Shown: positions 23,858-35,562 of the stretch, one piece after another
Numbering within the stretch: the first letter of the stretch is position 1
Layout of the letters: every line of letters starts with the position of its first letter
Origin: Glandiceps talaboti
Lineage: Eukaryota > Hemichordata > Enteropneusta > Spengelidae
DNA length: 50,000 nucleotides
Assembly (NCBI RefSeq): GCF_964340395.1
Contig: NC_135561.1
Location: 8,461,232-8,511,231 of the forward strand
Direction: 5' to 3'
The notes under the pieces: model-generated
The model's database searches: none
Told to the model about the DNA's origin: nothing
Seen by the model: only the letters and a program-made list of their open reading frames with translations
Position numbers and translations under genes: made by a program

Positions 23858-24784
23858 GTCTGCCTGTCTGTCTGTCTGTCTGTCTGTCTGTGTCATCATT
23901 TTCTTTAAAACGGAGGCTCAATTATACTGAAATTTAGTACACACAATGACTGGGGTAATGGCCAGACCTGATTAGTTTTTGAGCGAGATCTGTTTATGTT
24001 AATTAGATAAATTTGCATATCAATGAAATCAACTGATTAAGCGATATCTTGACTGCATACTTCAATTTCAATATAATTTAAAATATTTGTTAAACATAAC
24101 AAAGTGCATTTGTCCTATAAAGTTTTGTTGATGTACCTTACAGCGTTAATGAATAATCTGCATAATTAATTATTTTCGGTAATTCGGCTATATCTTAAGA
24201 AACCATACTTCAATTTCAATATAATTCAGTACATACATTTACTATAACAATTGCATATGTTCTATAAAGTTTGTTGATGTACCTTACAGTGTTAATGAAT
24301 AATTTGCATAATTAATGAGTTTTGGTAATTAGGCTATATCTTAAGACTGCATACTTCAATTTCAATACAATTTACTTCATATATTAAACATAACAAAGTC
24401 CATACGCCCTATAAAGTTTGTTGATGTACATTACAGTGTTAATGACTAATTTGCATAATTAATTATTTTCAGTAATTAGGATGTATCTTAATAATGCATA
24501 CTTGAATTTCAATATCATTTAGTACATAATGTTAACCATAACAAAGCATGTACGTCCTATAAAGTTTGTTGATATAGCTTACAGTTTTAATGAACAGTTT
24601 GCATAATTAACGATTTTAGGTAACTAGGTTGTATCTTAAAAATTCAAGCATCAAATTTCATATAATATTATAATATGGTACATATATCAACCATAATAAT
24701 ATGCACCTGTCCTATGAACTTTGTTGATACAACTTTTACCTTTAATGAGTAATTTGCATAATTAGTTATTCCCTTACTGGAGGC
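23725..24784 (+). mobile_element. Composite non-autonomous element (pearl/Helitron-like), copy 1
   Basis: The left end is a perfect 10-bp hairpin, ACCTCCCGTA / TACGGGAGGT (23725-23748). It is followed by a TCTG/TG microsatellite (23760-23891) and then about five AT-rich monomers of 146-155 bp, aligned on TGCATAATTA words at about 24160, 24305, 24450, 24600 and 24756. The right end, CCCTTACTGGAGGC (24771-24784), is the reverse complement of the left end at 12 of 14 positions. An inverted relative lies at 48741-49699. Hairpin end, PyTG microsatellite and ~150-bp tandem core is the known layout of pearl/CvA-type elements and Helentron-associated interspersed elements in marine invertebrates. There is no coding capacity, so it would depend on a helper elsewhere. 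A classical TIR transposon is the alternative. Confidence 0.75.
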
Positions 24785-24879
24785 ATTGTGGCGCATTGTG
24801 GACCCACACTACGAAATTTTAACCAGGAAATAAGGACATTTAAACAACAATGTGTTTCTGAACAGATATTTCGCATTAT

Positions 24880-25012
24880 TTTTTAAAGAACAAGTTTAAT
24901 AAAATAATAAGAATTAGGACAAAAGCAATACTGTAACAAATGTTTGGTTATGTAAGCTTGTATTTGTATTTTGTATTATTGGGCTGATGGCCTTTGACTA
25001 CAATAAAATGAC
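24880..25012 (+). mobile_element. Possible CR1/L2-like LINE 3' end
   Basis: The plus strand ends with GGGCTGATGGCC (imperfect small hairpin), TTTGACTACAATAAAATGAC, a form typical of CR1-clade 3' termini. No coding sequence or target-site duplication was found, so the 5' boundary is unknown. It sits just right of the composite element. Confidence 0.3.
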
Positions 25013-27180
25013 TATTTGCAAACTCTGGCTTCAAGCAAAATAAGCCAAATTGAACAATGTGGTTGTGCAAACAAACGAATAGCTCTTCACACGGACATGC
25101 GCATCAGACAACCACTGAACTTTAACAGTATCGTTATGAGTGCATTCGTGTGACACAAACATGAACATATCATGACGGGTGGATTGAAATAATGATGTCG
25201 TGATTATAAGACACACATTCTTCAATATTATGCGAGTAGCACTGGAAAAGCTTCGAATATATGTGCCATTTCCATAATCCATGATTTCCTGAGGCTTTAG
25301 AATTAGTTTTCTCTCTGCGATAGGTATTCTGTATATAGAATACAAAGTATTAATTGAAATTACTCAATTCAATACATTAAACTTCATCAGATACAGTATT
25401 ATATTTCATGATTGTGTAAGTTATATGCACCTTTACCTGATGTATGTGGATCTATTTTATCTCCTACTAGACGTCCAGAACTAAGAAGATTAGGAAACCA
25501 AATCACAGTGATTATAAAAAGTTACGGTTTCCACTAACGAGTAGTTACATAGTAGTTACCATCAACTTATATTAGCAAAGTAAACTTTTGTTCCAAACAC
25601 AGACTTGGAATTTGTTACCTGAAATATTCAATTGTACACTTCAGTCTATACCAACATATGAACAACTATTCAGAACACGTGACCTTGCGGACACGTGAGC
25701 CAATGAGGGATCACAGATGAATTTTAATTTGACCACCAACATATGTCTTATATACTAATAGTCGTATACTTTATATCTGACATGTTCAGCAGTCGTCTTT
25801 CTCGATAATGCTCAGTTTTAAAATTACTGTAAGTGTAACGATAACCAGTCTTTCAAAGTAGATATATTTCCTTCAAAGGTGTCCTTCTTCCTTTACCAAT
25901 CGACTGTATAAAACGAGAATATCCTCTAAAACTAAAGAATGTAATTTCAATGATTGCTTTTAGTCGACAAGCGGCATTCAATTGTGCTTAAAGATCTGCA
26001 ATATATGAAACCTTTTCATAATGGCCAGTGTTCAATAAAGGTAGTTGGTTCACTGTGCAACGTATCATCCTCGCGAAAAAAGTAAATGATCTGTTTCATC
26101 ATTCCCGGCGATAATCCCAAAATGTCTACATGGATGAATGGTTATTTTCAAATGTTTCAATTTCCTCATAATTTTGGCAAAAGTATTGGGCTTAAAACAG
26201 CCAAAACGATCTCAAGGAAATGAAAATGCCACAATGTTTGAAGTTGTGATTGACTTACATTGATTCAAACCTTTGTCCAGGGGAAATAGCATGACATTGC
26301 TTTGCAACACCTGGTTCAGCTCATTACATTTACAGTATCTAGATATCTGTCTGTCTTACATCTTATTGAAAAGATTTAACTTTGTGCAGATTATTGGAAT
26401 CCATTATCGAATAATTATAAAGTTGCGCAAAATGTACTTCAGACAGGTTTGAATGATTAATTAAAGCTTTTATCCACTTTCTACCGAGTTATCTTAAAGA
26501 GTGTACATTTCTAGAGTGTTGTTTAAAGCATGGTGTTATCTAACTTGGAATCTTCATTTTTAATGTTCGTCATATCCGTCTTATGTAATAAATTTAATGC
26601 ATATGCCCACTAACATCAACCAATTAAAATTACGAAACCTGAAAGAAAACGTCATCTTGCTTGATAAAAATCTTACCAACACAGATATTTGACGAGCAAG
26701 ACCACGAAATGTAGCACTGTTGGCAAGATTTTTGTTGGTCAAGACGATAAAATGAAGCAATGTTAGTAAGATTTTTGGTCGAGTCAGACGACGTTTTCAG
26801 GATCCATGATTTTAATTGCAACTGTAAAGACACAATACTGTAGAATACAGAACTAAGAAGTCAAATGTTTCAGTGTCAAAGTAGACAGACTTGTTTGCAT
26901 GCACATTGCATAATATACAGATTAAGCAAGTCGTCTCGTAAAGATCGCTCATCGAGAATGTTCCACAATTCTCCCTTAGTTAGCACAGTGTGTATGTAAC
27001 ACAGGATAGCTAACGATGTAATTAATAAGATTAATTGCACCCTTTTCAGTAATGGCTTGTTTTTCATTTACACCTAATGTTTGTGTCACAGTAACTGCTA
27101 GGAAGGATTTGTCAATATCTAAAAAACTGATTATAAAGTTCAAGCACAGTACCTAAACATATCAAAACATCTCAGTTCAG
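25013..27180. other. Unannotated AT-rich stretch
   Basis: No accepted gene. A minus-strand frame near 25031-25345 contains DYGNGTY but is otherwise unconvincing. Around 26660-26790 the word AAGATTTTT recurs in both orientations (a complementary copy near 26666, direct copies near 26724 and 26768), a short inverted/direct repeat cluster. Confidence 0.45.
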
Positions 27181-27242
27181 TATGTATGTATGTATGTATG
27201 TATGTATGTATGTATGTATGTATGTATGTATGTATGTATGTA

Positions 27243-27334
<92 letters not shown>

Positions 27335-27522
27335 TGTCTGTCTGTGTATGTATGTATGTCTGTCTGTCTGTCTGTAAGTATGTATGTATGTATGTATGTA
27401 TGTATGTATGTATGTATGCATGCATGCATGCATGCATGCATGCATGCATGCATGCATGTATGTATGTATGTATGTATGTATGTATGTATGTATGTATGTA
27501 TGTATGTATGTATGTATGTATG
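27181..27522. repeat. 342-bp compound tetranucleotide microsatellite
   Basis: Consecutive blocks are TATG (about 16 units), TCTG (13), CCTG (9), TCTG, TATG, TCTG, TATG, TGCA (about 10) and TATG. Neighbouring blocks differ at one or two positions. The TGCA block (about 27417-27458) is self-complementary and can form a cruciform. Long open frames on both strands are by-products of the 4-bp period. Confidence 0.95.
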
Positions 27523-28844
27523 TGTATTGTTTGTTTTGTTCATGCACGTGATTATTTGACATAGCATTATCCGTAAATGAATACGAAAATGTTTAATTAC
27601 CTAATGACGTCGAGCAATTTCACTCCTATACATATGTAGGATGTACAGTCTCAATAATGTTTTGATGTTGTTGCCAATGCTATCGTTTACTTTATAAAAA
27701 CTATATTACATGTATGTTTACTCAGTATTAAACAGTTAAAAGTCAGAAACTATTCATCAAAAAAACATTGATTCAGTATATGGCTAAATAAAAGCATTGT
27801 ATTGACCAAGGAAACTAATAAGAAACGTGTTACATATTATAACTTTCTCTTGATGTTTGATATTGTCTTTAAGGTTTGTGTGTATCTGTATAAATTATAA
27901 AACGGGAAAGAGGAAGCTAGATGAAAATAATACCCCGTCGCATCCACTATTAAATTTGAGCTTGTGTATACCGTCGTATAATACAACTGTTCATATATTA
28001 GCTGTTGGCAATTCAATGGACTTTACTATAATTATGTTAGACGTCATATAGTAAAACTGTCCTATAAGCTATTACAACTTTGTTTTTTGCTTAAAATGTT
28101 GTCTTATTGTGTCGTCATCTTTTGTTAGGGGTATTATTTTGCGAACGGACAGCCAACAATATTTTGACCGGAAATTGAAATGGTTAGACATTGTAAATGG
28201 AAATTAGAGGCTTTCATCCATGCGTAGTACAGTATCATGTTGAAATTGTGATCGTGCGGGGGTGCAGATTTTAGGGTGGGGACCAAAAAAATCAATCTGA
28301 TTGGATTTATTGTACCATATTACACATGTATGTGTACAGCTATACAAATATGTTTACCTACAGGCGATTCAATACTGTTCAGGGTGTACAATATTACAAG
28401 TATATCGGGTTACTATAACGAAACAGTTTTAAAAATCGTTCCAATTACATCTAGTGCAGTTTTAATGTGAAAGACATTTACATTTTTCTTGCAGTTGCTG
28501 TGCAGTTTGATTTGGACATTAGATGTGTGAACAGCTGACATTTTATGAAAGTGCATGAATCCTAATAAGTTTAAATTTATGAGTCGTGACCACAAAGAAG
28601 ACATACAGCAGATGGCACATACAATAAGTTGTGCAAATCCTTGCTTTAACTGAAAGCAGGTGTTGCTTGTTCACACCTAACAGTAAAGTGTGAAGTATGA
28701 TGTGAAACTAATATCTAAAGATGTAAAAAGAGGTATGGATATGTAATACCTGTACATTGGTCCAGCAGAGAACGTAAATGACACCATGACACTTAGGGGC
28801 GAGATCAGTACTTCAATGTAGGATAAAAAACTAAATACTTTTAG
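27523..28844. other. Unannotated AT-rich stretch
   Basis: No supported gene or defined repeat. Confidence 0.45.
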
Positions 28845-28897
28845 TTAGGCCTCAGACCCCCCCCCCAATCCCCCTCCGCCCCTTCTAACTAAATTGG
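28845..28897 (-). repeat. C-rich tract between inverted TTAGTTAG arms (minus-strand G4 candidate)
   Basis: TTAGTTAG (about 28845) and CTAACTAA (about 28886) flank C10, C5, CC and C4 runs (28857-28884). On the minus strand the G-runs fit a G-quadruplex pattern, and the inverted words would bring its ends together. Confidence 0.5.
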
Positions 28898-31365
28898 CCA
28901 AAATTGAAAATCGTTCGGACAGCACAATCAATGTTAATCAGTATGTGCTCCGAATACAAAGCTGGTACAGTTAAGAAAGAAATCGTTCTTTTGTTGACTC
29001 TTTACTTTATTTTAGTACCATGCATTTACTGTTGCGAAAATTCTTCTATTTCTCATTTTGACGTCATGTTGTAAATATTTGCATTTAGGGGTACAAATAG
29101 ATACATTTAAAGTAAATTGAAATTTAATTTTGTAGGATGAGAACATTCCCAGCAACATTCACTCGAGTCTAACTTTTCATGGCGTGATTTGTTGCATACA
29201 CTCAAAAATGGCGTCAACGCGTAAACGATACAGAACGATGTTGAAGTGGTTTTATATTCTAACACAGCTTCTGGATAGTTTAAGTTCATTTAAACCCGTC
29301 AGATACGTCGTACCAAAATCCCCCCTCCGGTATAGAAAAGCACTGATCATATCATTGCACACACGAGATTGACGATTTGAATTATCCACACTGAATGTAA
29401 GTAAAAGTAAGCCGTTTGCGGAAATTCCCCATGTTTATTCCAAACATAACCTACGCGAGCAAAAGGTATAAACAGCAAGCGCTTCTCATCAGATACTGAT
29501 AGGGATAGTTTTATCGTTTTTGGACCAAAAGGGAGATATATTAATTCGTTCTTACATATACATCATCATTACTTGTATTTTTACATGCATCTTTATGTAA
29601 CCGACAGAGAGTTGATAACACCTGTGTATACATAACATGGCATATATCAATGACGTGTATGAAAGGTAATTAAACTCTAATAGCCAGCTAGTACCACCAT
29701 TCTTTAGTGTAAAATACATGTTATATGGACAATTTCATGAAAAAGGCTTACAGGTAAAATCCCTACGCTGTACATCATGAAAATACGGCCTAGATTTATT
29801 TACTGTACTCTCCCTGGTCATCATATGTGTAGTATCAAGACCCCCTATGTCAATCGTATTTTATGTCAGTACAATGAAGAGCAATACTATGGAATGATAA
29901 CTTAGCATTGGCTGAGCGCTATAGGTAATATATAGGCCACAAGTTTACCACAATGTTTTAGATGTGAACAAAGTATCATGCATCATAGACATACCTGAGA
30001 GTCAACGTTGCAAGCGTACATAGTCCGTTTTCTCTATACGTTAATTTTCTTTTAAGTTTACCCAGACATTAAACCATTGCTGGAAACAGTTCTATCCATC
30101 TGATTAGTTGAATTACATCATTAATGGTAACATATATACTGGTCTGACATCGGAATGTAAAACGGTTGTTAATTAGATTCACGAAATTACCCTTTTGTCA
30201 ATTTATTTTTACAAATTTGTTAGATATTGATACGGTTTGATATAAGGCAACGTGTTTCAGGTATTACAACACCATACATACAAGAAACGAAGAACTCAGT
30301 ATGAGTTCAAGCTCAGACTAAAACGCGTTGCTAGTCCCTCCCAGTATTACTGCTATAGGAGTAATAGTTTCCAGTTAAAAATCATTTTTAAGAATATCAA
30401 AATAATAGTATTAACAATAACTGTCAGTAACGCGCTCTTAGAGAGAACCTTTGGTGACACAAAAACGCGTGCAGTTGACAATGTTACATTTCATTTCCAT
30501 ACTTGAACAAATGATTGATTTATTTTGTACAATAAAATCGTTCTTAATGGAACATATGTGCATTCTATAGATATGAAGTACTACATATATTGCTTTAAGC
30601 GTCTGTACAATAACTCTTTCTACTTTATATTCTCATTTCTGTATTTTTTGAAAACCAATGTTTCTCCATCATCGAGTATGACGTGTGCATTATGTGAATA
30701 AAAGACTTTCTGTTGTATTGATAGTGCAGCTAACAGTTTTCCCACCAGACTAGATTTAATGACCCATAGGGTAAAGGTGACATCATCGGACTAGCTTAAC
30801 ACGCTATCATACTTCGCTATCACGGTACAGAAAAAAAAACGTTTTTGAAAATGTAATTATTGACCTCAATAAATAACTCCAGTACATAGGCTATACTAAT
30901 CTTCTAGTAATAAATGCGAATATTTGTCCCATTTTTACTTGATTATTGATAAAAAAAATTATTTTGAATGTCAATGAATCAATTTTTAGATTCATTTTGT
31001 CACAAAATTGTTAAATGAGTAACAGAATCATCTTTAAAGTTGTACGATTTTACCTAATGCCTTTTGCTTCATTTCTGAAATGATTGGAGGTTGCTAACCT
31101 ATCTGCAGATGTTCCGCAATCCCGTAGCTACAGTGACTCTAGGCTGGTTCCCTGCATCACTCTTTTGAAAGGATAGTAAAACAGTACGACAAAACATTGA
31201 AACAAGCACGTGGTCCTGCTTTACCTGGACAAGACCCAAGAAAACCGTCCACACTTCAGTTTCAAACATTATATAACATCTCAAGATGCCCAATGAAATA
31301 TTGTTTTGGGTCGTATATAGGGAGTTATACTCCCCAAAATCGCAGTTTCAAAGTGATAGTAGGTT

Positions 31366-31369
<4 letters not shown>
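28898..31369. other. Unannotated AT-rich stretch
   Basis: No supported gene. A CRE octamer lies at 29059-29066. An AATAAA at 30697-30702 followed by a T/G-rich stretch (TTTCTGTTGTATTG) could be a plus-strand poly(A) signal, but no exon leads up to it. Confidence 0.45.
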
Positions 31370-31401
<32 letters not shown>

Positions 31402-31405
31402 ACAC
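31370..31405. repeat. (CA)n microsatellite
   Basis: A dinucleotide CA run with one CATACA interruption. Confidence 0.9.
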
Positions 31406-31952
31406 GTTTCATTTTTAATATTTTGTAAACACGTCATGTAAATATATATATATTCGTACCATATTATCTGAAAACAACAGATTTTTTGAATTCGCTCAAA
31501 TGTTAACTTTTGAATCCGGTTATATGTAGCTGGGCATGGTATTCATATCGCCTACTGGTGAACAATATGTCGTTTTCATAACAATAACACATTTTGTTTC
31601 AAAATGACTTATCATTTTAGTGAGACAAATCACATTATGCATTTTATCTCTGTCTTTTCATGATTCTATCAAGCATTTTTTATATAATAAGTGTTTGAAG
31701 CTAAGTTATATGTTTGAAGTCATGGACTTGTTTTAACTAAAATTGACCATATCTGTATATGTCACTTTTTGATCATTAAGCTGCTCCGTGACCGGATACA
31801 GCAATTATCTTAATCGACTCGGTTAAAATAGTATGCAAAATACTATACGATCAGGCACCGTCACGATTGACGCATAGCCGACACAAAAACATGACGACTA
31901 CGCGATCATTTGCATAACTCATTTTCGAATCTACACACAGGCAAACAACCAA

Positions 31953-32137
<185 letters not shown>

Positions 32138-32181
32138 GCATCCTTTCTCACGTTCCTGCAAGCTGAGAGTGTGGGACAGTC

Positions 32182-32208
32182 AGTGTGAGATCAAATCGAT
32201 CTCACACT
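32182..32208. repeat. 11-bp perfect hairpin
   Basis: AGTGTGAGATC (32182-32192) pairs with GATCTCACACT (32198-32208) around a 5-nt loop. The same AGTGTGAGAT word lies in the arms of the foldback element at 33012-33150, which suggests a related fragment. The 121-codon minus-strand frame running from here to 32545 matches nothing recognisable and is not accepted as a gene. Confidence 0.6.
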
Positions 32209-33011
32209 CTGTATGAATGCGCGAGTTAATTTTTTGTTTTATAAACCTATTGTTGATTGGTTTATTGCGTTCCGTAGTCAGCAGGCGTAAGTATTGATTG
32301 ACCAATAGAATAACCTGTAATGTAGAACCGGAACTAGTACATTCCAGCAGACGATAAGAAAGTAAATGATATATATTGGCGACACATTTAGGTAGGATTC
32401 TCACGTTTTTGTTATGATCGGACAACGCTTCTGGTGAAAAATAACTCACGTTCAAACCAGCTCGTAACAGACCGTAGAGCCACCGCGGGTACCGGTACCC
32501 GTGAGTACGTAATGCAACCAGAGAAATGCCCGGGAGAAATGCCAACGACTACAAGTCGTCAGAGCCGTTTTGCTGCTCTATCCCCCGATGATCTCGTAAA
32601 TGGAATGTAAACTTGATATGTTCTGTGCATGTACATACTAGTAATTAAACATTCATACATTGGGTTATCATGGTCACATGATGTTTGAAAGTGAGCCATC
32701 GCGTGAAGCTCAACAACAATAGAATTTTCGGTCATACTCTCTGTATAATAGATTGCAACAAATTAATCTAATTAATCTAATGTTTACAAATTTAGCTTGT
32801 CTAGTACTACAAGTAGTCACTGTGGTATACAGGTGAACGAAGCCATGATCAATATTACGATGTCTGGAATTAGTTGTTATGAATGAATTAAAAGGAACTA
32901 CGTTTTTGCGGAGTTATACAAAACATACACACAAAGTAAAACCGTCCTTGGTGTTGTTATTTACAGTAATAACGCACTTATTTTCCTACCATAAAAAGGA
33001 ACATGAGAAAA
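32209..33011. other. Unannotated stretch, locally GC-richer
   Basis: Positions 32440-32580 are more GC-rich than their surroundings (for example CCGCGGGTACCGGTACCCG). No exon with splice sites was found. Confidence 0.4.
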
Positions 33012-33150
33012 AGAATCCCACATACCAATGGGCAGAGATGGAATATCTCACACTCGTTGGGAATTTTTTGTCTCAGACGAGCCTGTGAGACACAAATTCC
33101 CCAACGAGTGTGAGATATTCCATCTCAGCCCTTTGGGGGTGTGGGATTCT
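33012..33150. mobile_element. Foldback/MITE-like element with ~65-bp arms
   Basis: The left arm begins AGAATCCCACA (33012) and runs to about 33075; the right arm runs from 33086 to TGTGGGATTCT (33150). The inner parts are nearly identical complements, including GAGATGGAATATCTCACACTCGTTGGG. The loop is only about 10 nt. There is no coding capacity and no clear target-site duplication. The high arm identity points to recent origin or arm correction. Confidence 0.75.
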
Positions 33151-34341
33151 ATTAGTTTTGGAAGCGTAATAATATGACCATGTCTTGTCTAATTTCTGAG
33201 TTACTAGCATATTATGCAAAAAGTCGTATGCTTGATGCCATCTGTATCAAATATAAGTGTTACTGTTGCTAGGTTTCTTTTGATGTAGCAATCATTCCAA
33301 CTCGTCCACAAAACGATAGTTACAACTACAATGTGTGATGCTCGTTGGACAGTCACGTAGTATAGTACAACCCCTTCAGAGTAACAAGAACGTATCATCT
33401 GAACGATTACTTTGAAAGTAATAGTCGATATATCAACGCCTAGAATTCCACGTTTTACATTCCAAGTGCTTTGTGTTCACAACCTGTGTGATGTGTTCAC
33501 ACCTTAAGTAATGCTTCGGAAGTAAAATCCCATCTCATTTAGCACACTAAAAGCTATGATAAATGCTGATATTAGTCTCCGTTGAAATGTTTTTTTTTTT
33601 CCATTATCTAGTCTGTTTTTATGTAAGCGTTGCCAGTGTTATGATTGTCTTGCTACAATGTACGATAAGAGGTAATTCATACTTTATATATACAACATGT
33701 GACGCTATGAGGAAGTGTGATCTACGAGAGATTTGACCCCTGGGTCAATCTAATCAGTTGGGCAATTGCCGCGATGTCACACAGTGTCGTCTGAAGTATG
33801 TGCTCCTACTAGAAAAATATTTCCAACATCTAATGTGATCTAAGAGGTTTATCCCTAGACAATCAGTCGATTTAAAAAGCTAAACATAAGTGATAGACTG
33901 AAGGGCGGCATAGCCTGACAAACAAGCTATCGATTAACCCGCCAGTGTTAAAGACAATCAAGCAGAATTTAATACTTGCTTTACATGCACGGCATCAGCA
34001 ATCTGACGAAAGAGATGTGGACAAATAATATGAAGAACATGAAAATATGAAACAGGAACTATGAATGTATGTTATCATGCTTACAAAAAAGGTACCCGGG
34101 CTTTGATTCTTTTGTATGTGCCAGGTAGCATATTATTCACAGCTGTCGCAATCACTGTGAAACCCACAGTCACTATAAAATTGTAGTAGTCGATGACATT
34201 GAAAGTTCTAATGTATTTCAAGTGTAGTAGTCCCCATACAAAGTCCCCTTGCTTAAAGCTGAATACAGCAGTCACAGTATTACATTTGAATGAGGTTTAA
34301 ATTCAGAGTGACTTATTCAATCTACAACAAGTGTTATGGTC
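33151..34341. other. Unannotated AT-rich stretch
   Basis: No supported gene or repeat, apart from a T11 run near 33590. Confidence 0.45.
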
Positions 34342-34379
34342 GGATATGTTCTATTCACATGGATATGTTCTATTCACAT
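34342..34379. repeat. Perfect 19-bp tandem duplication
   Basis: GGATATGTTCTATTCACAT occurs twice back to back (34342-34360 and 34361-34379) without a difference, indicating a recent slippage event. Confidence 0.9.
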
Positions 34380-34859
34380 TGAAAATACATCAAATCCAAA
34401 ATGACTCTTCGGAGATAAGCTTAACGTTTTATATCCACTCGAATACAATAGCAAAGTATGTGAGGACATCGGAACACTGTCGAGTGATGTTTCCTTTGGC
34501 TGACATTTCAAAGAGATAGATAGTTGCCATGATGATACCTCTTTAGTATCCATGTAATGCCTACTACTAACTCAGAATACATCTGTATAAACGACGCGAT
34601 GAACTATCTATCTAGCATGGTTTCATGAATCATGATGTAAGCGCAATGGAAAAAAAGAGTAGATATTCTCGGTTGCAGATAACTACAACAGTAGTGCTCA
34701 TTGTTCATTCCAAGATTATGATGCCTAATGATCTGATATTGATTAGTATCTGTGCGTCTTTCCGTTTGCTTGATAATTTCAATTTCGAGTAGCATTGTCC
34801 AAGCGCAGTCAACGCAGCTGTTCTTGCAACAAGGTGTTCCTACGTAATTTGTCAGTGGG

Positions 34860-35160
34860 CGGCCGGGTAATTGTCTTCAAGCGGTAACGGGAGGGGAACA
34901 AGAATTGTGGAGAATTGTGGTGGACAGTTCTGATTTTGATACATTGGGAGGGGCAAATATGGAATTGTAGGGGGGTGCACATTTTGTACCTCAAAGGAAT
35001 TGTTGGCACAGTCCTGGTGGAAAATGGGTAAATCACTCATAATATTAGAAGGGCAGTCGGCTGATAGGCGGGCAAGTTGAAACCCAGTGGGAGGGAGGGA
35101 GGGGCCAGATATTCTTCATCACCAGTGGGAGGGCATATTAAGAACTGCTAAACACCCTCC
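34860..35160 (+). repeat. G-rich segment with a G-quadruplex motif
   Basis: Recurrent GGGAGGG/GTGGGAGGG words occur through this 300-bp patch. At 35089-35104 four G-tracts are separated by single A bases (GGGAGGGAGGGAGGGG), a textbook four-tract G-quadruplex pattern. TTCTGATTTTGAT-type linkers between G-rich words suggest a diverged minisatellite. No gene. Confidence 0.6.
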
Positions 35161-35512
35161 CCACAATTTGTTTCGGTGGATTTTATATATAAAAACATCA
35201 TTTGTGATCTGAAACAATGTATATATAATGAAAACCACAAATCTTCCCGTTAGATGCAACTGATTATCTACGATACACGTCATTCCTTACAAAACATGTG
35301 CATGGAGCATTGTGTCTCAAATTGAAACCCTGTTCAGACGATGATTGAACTGTTTTCAAAAGGCAGGAGACCCTCGCTTCGACGTCTTTATGAAAAAATG
35401 ACATCATGGATCATGACTTGGCGATAAATTGTCCAATATCATAATACGATAGTGATAACATATTTATATTCGATTAGTATGAGCTTGTGAGCTAACAAAC
35501 AGACAAACACAC

Positions 35513-35560
<48 letters not shown>
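35513..35560. repeat. (ACAG)n microsatellite
   Basis: About 12 ACAG units, preceded by ACAAACAC variants. Confidence 0.9.

Positions 35561-35562
<2 letters not shown>

Noticed and set aside
23682-24800. CRISPR-like array of regularly spaced repeats
   Set aside because: Monomers of ~147 bp are diverged along their whole length with no repeat-spacer alternation, in eukaryotic DNA.
27140-27567. Several overlapping 90-140-codon frames on both strands (MYVC, CLSV, LPAC, QTDR, MHAC)
   Set aside because: All are read-throughs of the compound tetranucleotide array; open frames exist on both strands at the same place.
29480-29510. Minus-strand CTGATGAGAAGCGCTTGC, similar to a hammerhead core box
   Set aside because: The stem II-like palindrome is not followed by GAAAC, so the catalytic core cannot form.
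32180-32545. 121-codon minus-strand frame
   Set aside because: No motif, no splice signals, and its 3' part runs through a hairpin repeat.
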